From positions 118,604,120-118,668,119 of the forward strand of contig OY978525.1 in assembly GCA_963854835.1 (NCBI GenBank): a DNA stretch of 64,000 bases, given 5' to 3'. Position numbers and translations under genes: made by a program. Positions 36,427-50,149 of this stretch are shown here, in pieces. Under the pieces are notes generated by a model, which saw only the letters and a list, made by a program, of their open reading frames with translations, was not told the DNA's origin and did not search any database. Within the stretch, counting starts at the first letter, position 1. Each line of letters starts with the position of its first letter. The stretch is from Megamerina dolium (lineage: Eukaryota > Arthropoda > Insecta > Diptera > Megamerinidae).

Positions 36427-37135
36427 TGGATTTACCTCATTGAACATTTTCGAGCTATGATTTTTTTACGATTTTCAAAGTGAATTATCTCAACAACAAT
36501 GCTTTGATCGCCTTCAAGTGGCATTTGACGATGAAACACCAACCCTCCATACAATTTATAATTGTTTTAATGAATTCAAGCGTGGTAGCCGTTCGCGCCA
36601 GGACGAATTTCATGAAAGTCGTCCAAAATTGTAAATTTGCCAGAAACCATAGATGTTGTGTGTGAGCTGATCATGACATACGTTGAGGTCGAGGCATCCT
36701 TGGACATTACTTCCACTGCCGTGCAGTTGATATTGCGTTGACACTTAGCTGTCAGAAAGATTCGTTCTCTTTAAAACCCGCATAATTTAACAATCGCTCA
36801 AAAAACGGGTCGTGTTAATTCGTGCAAAGAAATGATGAACAAATTCGATCGCGGTGCTTCGAAAAACGTTCATAAGATGGTGGCAAAACCACAATCAATC
36901 GTGCGGGTTTTCCAAGACGAGCCAAACCCAATAAAAACCATATTTTGGAGGTGTCTCAGTCGGAGTGGCAAAAGTGCTTCGACAATTGATTTGAGCGCAT
37001 GCAAAAGTATATCAGCCTTCATGGAGAATACTTTGAAAAACAATAAAACCATTTTTGATGATAACCAAATGCATTTTGAATACTTTTTAAACAAGCAAAA
37101 AAATACATATATGCTGGAAATTTTTATTTTTAAAT
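36427..37135 (+). mobile_element. decayed mariner of a second lineage, internally deleted
   Basis: By switching frames one reads FRAMIFYDF, then SQQQCFDRLQVAFDDE, FNEFKRGSRSRQDEFHESRP, the mid-protein NKFDRGASKNVHKMV and VRVFQDEPNPIKTIFW. It then jumps to a C-terminal remnant (WQKCFDNWFERMQKYI-like, itself shifted). The catalytic core is deleted. This N-terminal text differs from the other copies in the window, so it came from a separate invasion. Confidence 0.75.
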
Positions 37136-38382
37136 AAATTTCAAGAATCTTCGAAGTTGTGATGGACAATGTCCAAAATTATGCACTATTTATGAAAAGT
37201 ATTCATTATTAGTTTTAAAGGCTGATTCAAAAACTGATTTTATAAAAACGCAAAAAAAACTTGACTGCATTAGACTGGGGTTTATTGCAAAATATACTCT
37301 GGAATATTGCAATATGCAATTGTTTATTTTATTTCGGATTTCCATTTAATTTTATCTAATGGGTAATTTCTGTTATACTGATTTTATGGCATTTAACTAC
37401 GTATTCAACAATAATATCAAACATAATTCCCTCTCTCTCTCTCTCTCCCTCTTCTCACTATCTAATTAGCATTATTTGCAAGTGTATGTGTAGCGTGGTT
37501 TATAATTTTCTGCAGAAATTTGCATCGGTAAAGCATAAAATACAAATTAAGTGATTATTATGCGAAATCAATTGAATGAAAATATATTCTGATAATTTAT
37601 TGAACTTATAGAGAAATATTGAAACGAATCATATTAAGTAAGCACAATTAAAGTGAGCATAATAATAGTAATAAGAAGCAATTTTACTTTAATTGTTGTG
37701 ATAAATTAAGTAATTTAATTTTACACAATTCACACAAACACTTGAAAAATTCTACCTTGCAATATTTTACAGTTAAAATTTGCAATTAAATTATTACAAG
37801 CTTCATACAAACACAGTCACACACACTCATAAGTGTGTGTGTGGAAAACTATATTTGCGGAAAATATATGAACACACAACACCATATGCAAAATTGTGAA
37901 ATAAAAATTCAGTTTAATAACCCGTATGAAATTTTCCTCGAAATATCGGGTGTGAAAAAGAAAATAAATAAATAAATAAAAACAAAAACCAACAATTTGT
38001 TAAAATAAAATAAATTCACCGATGCCAACAATCAAAATAACAACGATGATGACGATGACGATGAAAGGAGTGCAAAAATGTACTCGAATATTACCCACGT
38101 CAATTCCACAGAGCACAAAGAAAATTGAATTTTGATGTTTTGTTTTTTTTTTGTTTCTTTTATTTAGGTATATTCTCGAACATATAGATATTTATAAAAA
38201 TTTACATCAACGCAAAATATGACATATATTTTTTTTTCGTTTTTTTCTTGTTTTTTTTTTTTTTTTTTTTTTTCCCCCAGAATTGCAAAATGCAAAATAT
38301 GATTATATCCACGTGCGGTGAGAAAAAAACAGTAAGGCAAAAATAAAATCTGCAACGATCATGATTATTTTTAATTTTCACT

Positions 38383-38416
38383 CTCTCTCTCGTACATACA
38401 TATGTACGAGAGAGAG
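38383..38416. repeat. perfect inverted repeat, 15-bp arms
   Basis: CTCTCTCTCGTACAT, a 4-base spacer ACAT, then ATGTACGAGAGAGAG. The arms include a CT/GA dinucleotide run, so part of the symmetry is a simple-repeat effect, but GTACAT/ATGTAC adds unique sequence. Confidence 0.8.
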
Positions 38417-39584
38417 ACACATATGTCGTCTTAATGCAAAATTTCTTTTGTTCTTTTTCGTTCATAATTTTGTGCAAATTATTCATTCAAATCGTCGTCA
38501 TTTCTATTAAAATGAGGTTGCAAATTTACTCGCATAAATAATGAATTTATTTCTATATATATTTATTTATTTCAAAAGTGTGGCAAAATTGACCTTATAG
38601 TCTATTGAAGAGCCAATCAATAATCCAAAAAAAGGAGGAGTCAAAGAAAACAGAACTTTGGAAGACAAAAAGCGAAAATTCTATCAAAATAAATGATGCA
38701 TCTAATATTTCTTCAAAATGAATAGCTAAGTTAAAATGCCTTGTGACGTCACAATAGTGAAATGTCAATTGAAATTACTAAAAAAAAAAATTATTTTTTA
38801 AAATTAACCGGAACTGAATTTATAAAATCGAAAAATGAAAATGAGAATTTATTGATTAAAATAATTTTATTTTTTTTTTAATTCCCAAAAGTAGATATCT
38901 CTTTGTTAGGTCGCAAACTTGTCAGATGACCTAGTATATGAATATGATTGATTTGAACAGTTGCTTAGCCAATATTCTGTTTATAAATATATTTTGGTAA
39001 TGGTCAATTAATATTTTTTTTTTTTTTGTATTTTATTTTCATATGAATTTTCTTTTTTTTTTTTACTTAATATTTGCCTTGATTTTGAATTATTTTAAAT
39101 TTCTTTGAAATAAACAGTATTTATACAACCTTGAATTGAAAAAAAGACACAAAAAATTCAGAAATGCGCAACATAAAATAAAATATATATAAAAACAAAG
39201 AAATTGTAAACATGTTATTACAACAATGCAATTGTCAAATAAATCAACTGAACGCAATTACATATTAAGACAATGAAAAATACTATAAACAAATAAAAAT
39301 GCACACACAAGTGAAATAGTGAAATACGCGGAAGTCTTTATCTCTTTCTCTCACTTTTCTCTATATTTCTATCTCTCTCTCTCTCTCTTTGTTTCCTTTT
39401 TGAAAAATTTGTTTTTTCTTTCAAGCACACTCGCAGATTAATCATCAAAATGTACCTAATTACTTAAAACATCGTATTTTTAATAATACTTAATACTTAA
39501 GAGTATAATGAGCTTTAATGATTAAAAACTTTTTATTTTTTATAAACAATTGAATTTCAAAAGGTGTCTTACCTCACTGAGAGC

Positions 39585-40150
39585 TTTTGGATTAATCGTT
39601 TAAACAGTCAAATTAATTAAAATCCTTATTAATCAATTATTCGATTAATTTAAATTCTGATTAATCATAATACGAATAATTCGATTAATTAAAATTTTGA
39701 TTAATCAAAATATTTTTCATTTTTAGTTTTTCTTTGCTTGTGAAATTCTATTCGTAGCTTTGGAAAACTATCTACTTTGTATCCTAATCCTGATTAATCA
39801 GATATTCAATTAATCAAAATTCTGATTAACCAAAATACGAAATCGATTAATCCAAATTTTGGTTAATCAAAATATTTTTTAATTTTTAATTTTTCTTAAT
39901 TCTGATTAATCAAAATATAAATTATTTGATTAATATTTCATTTTTAGTTTTTCTTTGTTTTTGAAATTTTATTCGTAGCTATGAAAAACTAACAGTCTAC
40001 TTTGTATTGAAAGAAATATTATAAATATTTGGAATATTTTATTTGAATAATTTTATTCTGAATAATCATAATTTTGATTAATCGAATATTTTATTAAGCA
40101 ACAATTTCGATTGATCAAATTGTTCGACTAAACGATTAATCGCACAACAC
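39585..40150. repeat. GATTAATC-rich inverted-end element
   Basis: About a dozen GATTAATC-like palindromes occur. A block with TTTTTAGTTTTTCTTTG and TTCGTAGCT and TCTACTTTGTA is duplicated at about 221 bp. The outer ends form an inverted pair, GGATTAATCGTTTA on the left and TAAACGATTAATCGCACAAC on the right. Probably a decayed MITE; the right end CAACACTA is the complement of a hAT-like start. Confidence 0.5.
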
Positions 40151-42879
40151 TACTTCAAAGATCTCAAATAGAAGAGCAAAAAATTAAATACCAAATGGAT
40201 ATTCCAAATTTCAATATTCGCTTTTAATAATCTATATTACTAGCCTCTGGAAATAATAAAAAAAAAATACAGCAAATTACAAAAGGCAGCTCTACTATGG
40301 ATGACATTTCAAAAAAATATGCCCAATAGATTACGATGACGTCGACTCGAGATGCTTTGAAAATTGTTGTTAGTACTAAATTTATATTTTGAATAAAGGA
40401 TTGAGCTTTGACATCATGAAACTATTTCATGGTATGTCTTTACTGTCAGAAAAAAATACCACTTGAAAGAATAAATTTTGTATTGTTTCAAAAATAAAAC
40501 AGAGTTTTTGAAAAAAAAATATGCCCCATTTTAAATGATGAAAATAATAATAATTCATTAATTTTAATACACAGATTTCCGAAAAAATATGAAAATTACT
40601 TGCTAACAAAATGGGGTCAACAACAAATGCTGAAATGCTTAAAATAAATTTTAAATAAATACTAAGTTAACGAGTATATACAAAATGATATTTCAGTAAG
40701 ATAACAACTGATCATTAACTTACCGGAATAATTTGATTTTGAGAAAAAAAAAATGTAACTAAATTTTTCAAATTTAAATAGTAGGACGGTTCAAGAAAAA
40801 ACAATAGCATATATCAAATGCAAATGGACGTTTTCGTATAATTTTTTTTTTCTTATATATTATTTTTTTTTTTTTATTTTATAAAGAAAATGTAATAATT
40901 TTTTTTTCTTTTTTAATTATTCACAGCACGTTTTTTTTAAATATTTTTATAAATAATTTGTGTTTTTTTTTTTCTCTTATACAATATGTAAAAATTACGT
41001 TTTCTTCGTGTTATATTCAAATATGCGTTGTTTTATATTCAAATATTTAGTAGTATACATCAACGTAACGGTACATTTATTTATTTATAATTAACAAATA
41101 TATTAATAATTTATATGTTTTGTAGAAGAAATAAAAAATTGCGCTTTCGTAAGCGCCATTTATTTTGATGATGTATCGCCTGTGTGTTGAAGATGCTTTA
41201 ATGCATTTCGTAAATTTTACGCTTTATTAATTTCGAAATATATAAATATATATATATATTTTTTTTTTTTGTTAAATTTTTTTAAATATATTTTTATGTC
41301 TTTCTCTCTCTCTCTCTCTCTCTTTTAATTTTTTATGATTTGCACAATTTCAATAAGAAAAAAAAAATTTATTATTTTTTTTTTTTATGAATTTTCTTTT
41401 ATAGAAATTTTTGCAATTTCATTTCACGTATTTGCGTATTTTATATCTATATATAAATATTATTAATTATTTAGGAAAAACCCAATTATTTCGTATTAAA
41501 GATTTTATTTCGAAGAATCTTCTTTTTCCCGTGCTACGATAACGTACAATATTTAGTAGAAGTAAGCAACAGACTGATGTGATTGAAATGAAAAATTTTT
41601 CATTTTCAAAAATTTTGCTCAACTTGCGTGTGTATATATATTTAAGTGTGTTTATGTGTGTATGTGTGTGTGTTTGTATGATTGTGTGAAAAAAAAAAAT
41701 TAGTAGAAGAAACAAAAAACGAGAATTACAACTGAAATATATGTACAATGAGAAAAAATACACATTTTTACAACAACAACAACAACTATATGCAATGAAG
41801 GGAAAAACAACAAAGAAAAATCATTTGAGAAAACGCAAAAACAAAAAAATTAAATATTTTTCTTGGCACACGTAACACATACAGACTACTACAGCAAATG
41901 ATCATCAACGTCATCCGATCATATTGTATGTATCGTAAGTACGAACGAGTGCGTACGTACGAGTATGTCTCCCCACTTGTGTTCGTTCAGATCGTTGTAT
42001 GCATATGAGAGTACAAACGATGAAGCCAAGGAGATATAAAATATATATAGGAAATTATTTTTTTTTTTTTAGGATTTTTAGAGAAATATTCTTCGATTTT
42101 TTTTTCTGCTCTTTTTATTTGTAGCTTTACATTTTACAAGTTCATGTTGTAGCATCCATTGTTGAGATATTTTGCGAAAATTTTACATAGAGAAGAGTTG
42201 AAAGTTTTCTTCAATATCTTTCTTCTTATAACGATCAAAGCAATGCTACAAAATTTTGTAGTTTTTCATGCGCATGCTTGTAAGTATCTTTTACATATGA
42301 ATACTAATGATGATTTGACGTCATAAGCTATAAAATGTATTTTAAGTATCTATGTGTAATTACATATCGACATAAGTATGTACAATACATCTATGAAATG
42401 TATAAATGTATATATACTAGCTGTTAATATAGCGGCATTTGATCATTACTTTATTTTTGTACTCGTATCTTGTATATATGTATCTTATCGTATTATGTGC
42501 CGCTGACGCCGCCGCCACTACAGCAATAGCCGGCAAATGTGTGATATAAAATATGTTTGTTTATTTTGTTTGTGTTTTATTGTTTTTTTTTTTTTTGTAC
42601 TCATACTCTTTGGATTAGTGAAAGTAGTATAAAATCAAGCATTAGGTGTATTTCATATGCACCCTTCTATTTGCTTAAAAATAGAATTCATTGAAGGAAA
42701 AAAAAAAAAACAAAAAATATTTCTCATTTCTTTAGAAATTTACAAATTTTTACACCTGACATAAAAATAGCGCTCTCTGATCTCAAAGGGATGAAATATA
42801 GGGTCAACATTGACAGCAAGCATGCCAACTGGTTTATGATGTTGTGACATTCACATACATAACTCGAACTTTTCTGTGA

Positions 42880-44134
42880 TGAGGAATTGTGTTTCAGAAC
42901 AGCATCAAGGTTACAACGCACTGTGGCTGTATGTTGTGCTCTGGCTTTCCCTACCACATCTAGCCCAGCTCTTGATGCTATAATGTATCTTCCCCCACTT
43001 AATGTTTTCATCCGAAGAGAGGCCACGAAGACCATCTGTAGATTAATCCACAACGGACACTGGTACGGCCCTATTCCGGTTCTGGATAGCAGTGGCATAG
43101 GAGTGAAATTTTTAGCTCTGTCTATGCCCTGAGACTCCAGACCGTCTATTCTAGTAGTTCTACATGCGGCCAGCTCCAGATCAGACTCTGAGGCTTAGCC
43201 CAGTAGACTTTGGTTGCGCATTTTCACTGATGGCTCCAGGACTGAAGAAGGTTCTGGTTCTGGAACTGACGGAACTCAGCTATTCTTTGCTCTTGGTATG
43301 TATGCATCTGTCTTTCGGGCAATGGTGTAAACAATACAGAAGACAATGGATTATATCGTGGACAAGAGGCTGAAAGGCAAGTCTATTTGTGTCTGCAGTG
43401 ACAATCACGCTGCGCTGTTGGCCTTGGACAGCCCTATCACCACTTCCAAGATAGTGGAGTTCTGCAAATCAAGGCTAAATTATGTCGAAAGACATAATAG
43501 TTTAGCGCTGATGTGAGTCTCTGGCCACGTGGGAATCGTAGGCATTGAGACCTCTGATGCATTAGCAAGAGAAGGTTCTGCGGCTGATTTAATCGGCCCT
43601 GAGACTGCTTTGCCACTACCCGCTGGAGCCATCAAGGCCACAGTCAACACCTGGACTAATCTAGTCCATAAGTCGACCTGGCAAGTCGAGAGTGGCTGCA
43701 GATGGACGAAATCCATGTTATCTAACATATCGGGTAAATGGTCGCATTTCCTCCTATCTGTAGGTAGAGGTGATTGCAAAATGATAGCTTGGCTTATAAA
43801 CAGGCCACTTTCTATGGTCAATGCACATGGAAAAGGAAGGACTAGGTGGCAGTGCACTTTTCTCAGCCTGTGAAGAAGAAGATGAGATGGCGGACCACTT
43901 TTTTTGTGTCTGCCCCGCTTTCGCTCGAATCAGGTTTGAGGTCTTTAGCACACTGACGTGATGAAAGCCGAAACTCTTGGGTTTTTAGCATCACATGATC
44001 TACTCCAATTTCTTCGGAGAACGGGTAGATTTAAAACACAATAAAATGAAACTTCGAGCACAATACAATGGGCCAATAAATGTCTGAGTGGTGCGCTTGA
44101 TTTCTTATTGTTCAAAAAAAAAAAAAAAAAACAA
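42880..44134 (+). mobile_element. 5'-truncated non-LTR retrotransposon with RNase H domain and poly(A) tail
   Basis: Reading across several frameshifts: the reverse-transcriptase C-terminal region (SRLQRTVAVCCALAFPTTSS … ALDAIMYLPPLNVFI), then RNase H signatures FTDGS, CSDNHAALLALDS and GHVGIVGIETSDALAREGSA. It ends with a Cys/His zinc-binding remnant resembling CEEEDEMADHFFCVCPAF. An A-run near 44115-44132 closes the element, as for non-LTR elements of the RNase H-bearing (I/LOA/R1-like) groups. Defective. Confidence 0.85.
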
Positions 44135-45833
44135 ACAAACAAAAAATGTCCAGAAAGTCAACTCAACTGGTAAATATAGTCATGGTTTCAGTTTATTTCG
44201 GTATGAAATGCATGTTCGAAAATATATTGCCGATGTTTTCATACAAAAATTAACGTCAAACGTTAACACCTTTAAACAAAAATATGTGCAATTTGCTCTT
44301 TAAGCAAGGGAAATGTGACAGCTAACCAATCTCAGAAGAAAGAAATCATAACGTTGACAAAACTTATCAAAAATATGTGTATGTGTCAGAAATATCCATA
44401 CGTGAAATCGGCACTTACTTAGTTGCCAACCCAATATACTAGTACTAGAAGCAGCTGCGATTGAAAACAATATATCAATTAGATATTTATTATATTTCGG
44501 TAAGTTATTGGATAAATAAACAGACAATAATGCAAACATTGTTTAATTAAATTCATAAAGAAAAGTTCATGTAATTGCCTATGCCCATTGAAGGCATATA
44601 AAATTGTGTGGAATGTTTTGTATAAAAAATGAAAGAAAGAAAAGTAGAAAATTCATATTAATACAAGAAATTTGTAAATTTATATAAAAACCAAATTAAT
44701 TTCACTCATCAAATCATCTATCTCTTTAAATGTATTGTATATTTCTGCAGAATAAGGATTTCGTCGTATGTCCTTTCTGACCTAAAGTTTATCCGATAAA
44801 ATGGTAGCTAAATACCAATCACTCGCTTAGCAGAATTTTAGCATTATTACAATTGCTTCAATTTATTGAATGATGTGTTTTCGACACATTATATTGAGCA
44901 GTTGGTACTTAATTGATAATTATCGTTGACATGTGAAGCTTTTTCATATGTGCAAAATAAATGAATGCTTTTAAAGGCTATTAAAATAAAATATTTACTT
45001 TATATAGGTGATAATAATGATGCCGATGATGAATACCGATAAATTTATAGCGGAAAAGACCATAGGATGGTGATAATTGATATTTTCGAAGGAATATTCA
45101 AGGGATATAAAGGCTAATTGACTCTACCATACTCACTCGAAATTCAAAATTAATACCAAAGAAATGGTTTTTTGTTTTTCTTTTTTTAAGAGAATTTTCA
45201 TTCGTTGAAACGATGTTCCAACCTATTGATCTTTCCACTATTTACATTTGTGAAAGAAGAACAAATTAAATTAAATATAAATAATGAATGCATACTGTAC
45301 TGTATACACAAATTTATATACTCGTTAATGCATACACGAATATATGTAAATAAAGTATAAAACAAAGAAATGATGAAAATTACCGTGAAATTCGAAATTT
45401 ACATGGAATATAATGGAATGTATGTAGGTAGTACTACGATATATGCAGAAAATTTAATTCAATTCAATACAAATATAAATGAATGCTAAAGACAAAGCAA
45501 ATAGTACGATGCTACTATAAATGAAAATACACTGCCAACCAATCGAAGAGTCAGGGAGCCGTATACATATATATATACATATGTATATATAATGGCAGAC
45601 AGACACATATATAGTTATCAGGTTTGTATGACCATTTTGTATTAATGCGCTACTGCTGGTGTTGAACGATGTCAAACTGAATTGTTAAGCCCAGGCAGAC
45701 AGATACTATCATACATACAAGCTGAAATATGCTGACAAAATGAAATCCCTTATGCACTTACTCGCACATAAGCAACAGTTGAATTCAGCACAAAATTTCA
45801 ATGCTATAGTTTAAGAAAAAAAAATAAAATATC

Positions 45834-47028
45834 AGGTGTAGTAAAAATAAATCCATTATTTTTTCAATAGATGGCTTTAGTAATCTGTATCTCGCGTTGT
45901 ATAAGTGCGATCGGGTTACGCTAGATGGCATTAGAAAGATAGGATTTCGTGCTAAATAAACTTTTCACGCAGTTTTGTGATTGCTTGACTCAGTATTGTT
46001 TGAGCACGCGTCAAAGATGGACACCAGTAAAGAGAAAATACGCCATATTTTACAGGCGAAAACGCAAGCCAGAAAATGTAAATAGTTTTTATGATCGATT
46101 CCGTTCCGGTAATTTTGATGTCAAAAATGCACCACGCTCCGGAAGGCCAATTGTCGAAAATATCGATAAAGTAATGGAAATCGTCGAGTCTGACCGAATT
46201 ATGTAAGCACTTTTTCTATTGCCCAGGAGCTAAACATTGCGCCAAAAACCGTTTGGAACCATTTAAATAAGGTGAGATACAAAAAGAAACTCGATGTATG
46301 AGTGCCACACGAGTTAACGCAAAAAAAACCTCATGGAACGAATTTTCATCTGCGAATCGTTGCTGAATCGCAACAAAATCGATCCATTTCTGAAGCGGAT
46401 GGTTACTGGTGACTAAAAGTGGGTCACTTACGGCAACGTAAAGCGAAAACGGTCTTGATCGCATCGCGATGGGCCGGCGCAAACGGTGGCCATGCCAGAA
46501 TTGACGGTCGGGAAGGTTTTGCTATCTGTTTGGTGGGATTGGCAGGGAATCATCTACTATGAGCTGCTCTCCTAAGGCCAAACTCTTAATTCGGACCTGT
46601 ATTGTCAACGATTGGACCGTCTGAAGGAAGCAATCGCTCAGAAGCGACCAGCTTTGGCCAATATGAGAGTAATTGTGTTCTATCAGGACAACGCCAGGCA
46701 ACACACATATCGATAGTGACTCGCCAGAAGCTCTGGAAGTCGGGAAGTTGTTATGCATCCAAGTGATTACTACCTGTTCCTGTCTATGGCGAATGATTTT
46801 GCTGGTGAAAAATTCGCCTCAAGAGAAGCTTCTGAAAATCGACTGTCTCAGTTTTTTTCCAATAGGGACGAAGGTTTCTATGAGAATGGCATTATGAAAT
46901 TACCTTCAAAATGGCAATAAGTTATCGAAGAAAACAGTGCATATTTGATATAAATCGGATCATTCTAACTATGCTAAATAAAAACTTCAATTTAATGCAA
47001 AAATAATGGATTACTTTTTACTAGACCT
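45834..47028 (+). mobile_element. near-complete but decayed mariner
   Basis: Ends AGGTGTAGTAAAAATAAATC and (complement) AGGTCTAGTAAAAAGTAATC form the inverted repeats of a 1195-bp element, sister to the copies at 10.5 and 26.0 kb. Fragments include MDTSKEKIRHILQ, FRSGNFDVKNAPRSGRPIVE and KLRELGWE-like text. Frameshifts and a short N-terminal deletion break the transposase. It lies just downstream of the Vha100 stop codon (within 0.4 kb). Confidence 0.9.
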
Positions 47029-47188
47029 TAAACAAAATAAATTAAATATGTATATGATCATCAAGTATAAATGAATTTATACAACTTTTTCGAAATTCTC
47101 CTCTATTGGGATTATTACAATTTTTTCCACCATTTTTCATATAATTTAATTGTACCATGTCGTTTTAGCATACAATATAGAATTTTTC

Positions 47189-47194
47189 TTTATT
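47189..47194 (-). promoter_or_regulatory. candidate polyadenylation signal for Vha100 gene
   Basis: AATAAA on the minus strand, roughly 190 bases past the stop codon at 47380. It is a plausible distance but unremarkable in such AT-rich sequence. Confidence 0.25.
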
Positions 47195-47379
47195 TCTTCT
47201 ATTTATAATAGAGTATAATAAAGTACAATCCACAGGAAATTACATTACACATTTAAATAATATGCACCTTGTAGATGATGGCCACAATGGAGGTTAATAT
47301 TATTTTTTTTTATATTTTGTAAAAATGCCATAAATTATAAAAATGTATGTTACTATAAAGATTTTTATAATTTCCCACA

Positions 47380-49977
47380 TTACTTATTAGTTGACCGACT
47401 ACGTTCGAAACGAAATGGCAAAAATCGTTGACCGTTGCCATCATAAAATTTCGATTGAAATTCCACCCAATGCAAACGAAGCGTATGTAAGAAGGTCGAT
47501 AGACCTTCCATTGCAATAAGAATGACAACAGTCAGTGTTGCCCACAGTGCAAAGGCAAAATACAGTATAATGCTATTCCACCAGCCAAAATCACACTTTA
47601 AACCAAGATCCAATACAAAATCCCACAATACACTTGCCAGTTGATCGTGTGCCAACGATAGAGCCCACAATCGCAAATAGGATGCCGTATGCGATATAGA
47701 GCCCAATATGCTTTCAATGCAATAAATACCTAGGACAAAAAAAGCATTTACTATTTCGACTATTTGGAAATTTCACACACAACTTTCACACCTACCCTGA
47801 TGTAGCCAGACTTCTTCGAGTTCCGTTTGTGTGATGAGCACTTGATTTTTCGAAATTGGCATTTGATGCACCACATCATCTCGATACTCAATGCCGAGTA
47901 CGAATGTATTACGTGAAATTGCCCTTTTTGACTCAGCATCACGAACACGTTGCAGTTTTGCGCGTTGCGAATGAATTATTAAAGGTTTGCCTAAGGCCAG
48001 CACCGGAACACAAACTATAGCGACAAATATCAAAACTGATTGATATAGATCTTGTGCAAAATACATATGAACATTGCAGGGTTCTGTCTCCTCGTCGGTG
48101 GTTTTAAATAACAGCATATCGATGAACGTTTTCAGTAGAGATGGCGCACAGTGGGTGTCATAGGGTGGCTTATAGTTGCCACCATACATAAACCACTTGT
48201 ACATGATGAGAAATGCCAGATAGCCAAATAGACAACAAAAGAATACAATTTTCGGCATAAAAACCAAATAGTAATCGAGTTCATTATCGAAATATGCAGT
48301 ATTCCATGATGACAACCATAAACCGAATATCATGTGAACAACACCGAGAATAATTGCGAGTTTCATTTTGAATGAATTCAAAAAGATCATCGAACTTTCC
48401 GCTGATACTCCCCATATGGGATCCATACCAAAGATATGAGGTGTACCCTGGTAGTGATCCAAACGTGCTGGATCCAATTGTAATTTTTTATTAGCTAGCA
48501 CATCAGTGCGCGTAAAATTGACACGCCATTTCGAGCCGATCAGATTAAACGACACTGAAAAGACAACATTGTACATGAGCCCAGTATAAATGGAGAAGAG
48601 ACCCATCAACATTATGAGATATCGACCGGTGAAAAGTATATTCCAAATTTCATTCGATCGATTGTGTTCATCGATCTTCTTTTCCATCAGCACCAAACAT
48701 ATTCCGAAGATGGCCATTAGAGCGCCATGTCCAACATCGCCAAACATTACGGCAAATAGAAATGGAAATGTTATTATCGAGAATGCGGCCGGATTCAATT
48801 CCTGATAGCTCGCAATGCCATAGGAGTCGACCAGATTTTGTATGCCATGCATCAATTTATTCGTACGAAAATACGTTGGTGGCTTACGTTGCTTACGTTC
48901 GTACTCTTTCAAACTTAGCACCGGTGGAAATGTGATGTTGTCATCACCGTATGACGTATGTTTTGCTCCACGCAATAAAGCACTACGTACAGATGATATT
49001 TCATCAGCTAATATCCAACATTCGGCTTGTAAGTAATTTTTATTAACTAATTCCCCCACTCTGCCAAATCTATTCAAAAGAGAATAGATCATAAGCATCT
49101 TTTGCAGCTTCGCCTTCCAAATGAATAGATCGTTAGCGATTATGATTAAAATGCGACGCCGATGCTCACTGGTTCGTTCCAATATCAGTTTGATATCTTC
49201 GATTTCAGTGGCACATTTTTTTCGTGCCATTTGACGTGCTTCACTCGTTGCTGGACAGTCAAATAATATCGCACGAAAACCTCGACACACTTTAATAATC
49301 TTCTGCCGCAATTTTTCGCCCACAAAATACACCATAAATGCGTACTTTTGCGGCAGCACATCTGATTGGTTGGCATCGGGCGACGGTTCTAGCACATCGG
49401 ATCTCTTCAAATAGAAATTTCTATGGCAGAAACGCCATAACATTAACTCGAATGGCGCAAAACGTTCAGCCGGTATGCTACCAATTAGAAAACTCAAATG
49501 TAATTGATGTCTCGATTCAGACGATGCTATTTTCGATGCTATACTACGCCCGTCGCCGAAAAAACTCTCCACTTTCCCTAGAACATTACATTTTTCACGT
49601 ACATCCGACAATTGCACGCGCAATATATTATAATTTGTTCTCGCATTGACTAATTCCTTTTCCATCTTATGCAAAACCAATTCGAATTTTTTCAAATCGG
49701 ACACTTGTGGCATCTGTTCCGCATCAACTTCCGAATAAGGTTCAATTTTCATTCCGCATTCAACAATTTCCATTTGCAAATGTTCTATAATACGTTGCAA
49801 ATCATTGCATCGCTTTATTTCATTAGTATATTGTAAATTTGGTGACAAAAACTCATCGGACTCGGTATTGAATTGTACAGCACCCAAATAACCCAATTCG
49901 GCAAGACAATCAAAGGCCGTTTCCTTATGCAACAGCAAACGACACAATAACATTTCTTCACTACGATAAAATGACAT
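47380..49977 (-). CDS. Vha100: V-type proton ATPase 116 kDa subunit a (Vha100 family), two exons
   Basis: Role (family knowledge): the a subunit of the V0 sector forms the proton half-channels against the c-ring and couples ATP hydrolysis to acidification. Seen: exon 1 is 47796-49977, exon 2 is 47380-47729, with a 66-bp GT-AG intron and phase 1 junction, giving 843 residues, usual for the family. The N-terminal 390 or so residues are the cytosolic arm ([16 protein letters not shown] start). Then come hydrophobic membrane helices, the GDVGHG loop, and in exon 2 the hallmark [18 protein letters not shown], whose Arg747 matches the essential channel arginine, plus LRLHWVEF (Arg812). The usual Ala after AH is Asp here (AHDQL). 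The reading frame is intact, so it is probably functional. Which of the fly Vha100 paralogues it is cannot be settled from sequence alone; synteny with tn would favour Vha100-3, as I recall that map. Confidence 0.93.
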
Positions 49978-50149
49978 TTATATTCTTAACACTTTTGTGA
50001 ACCTTTTTTCTTGAAAAAATTCTATATTCAATAACACAAAAAAAATGACAAATATCATTAAATAGAATTTTGTCAGAAAATGTCAGTAAATTTGAGTATT
50101 TGAATCGAAGAGTATGTATAAAAAACAATGAATTGTTGCCATAATAAAG

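Larger units (their letters stand above)
32928..47379. other. intergenic or upstream tn intron DNA between tn exon 1 and Vha100
   Basis: Holds repeats at 34597-35175, 36427-37135, 39585-40150, 42880-44134 and 45834-47028. Stretches at 33.0-34.5, 35.2-36.2, 37.2-39.5, 40.2-42.8 and 44.2-45.8 kb are AT-rich with (AAT)n, (CT)n, (TG)n and homopolymer runs and no supported gene. One or more tn 5' UTR exons could lie here or further upstream. Confidence 0.7.

Noticed and set aside
42490..42540. Small GC-rich patch (GACGCCGCCGCCAC) as a coding exon
   Set aside because: No open frame of useful length and no matching splice sites; kept only as a possible 5' UTR or promoter patch.
44088..44303. Open frame beginning in an A-run
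   Set aside because: It starts in the poly(A) tail of the non-LTR insertion and has no similarity I recognise.
48590..49649. Plus-strand open frames across the Vha100 gene
   Set aside because: Antisense shadows of a strongly supported coding exon.
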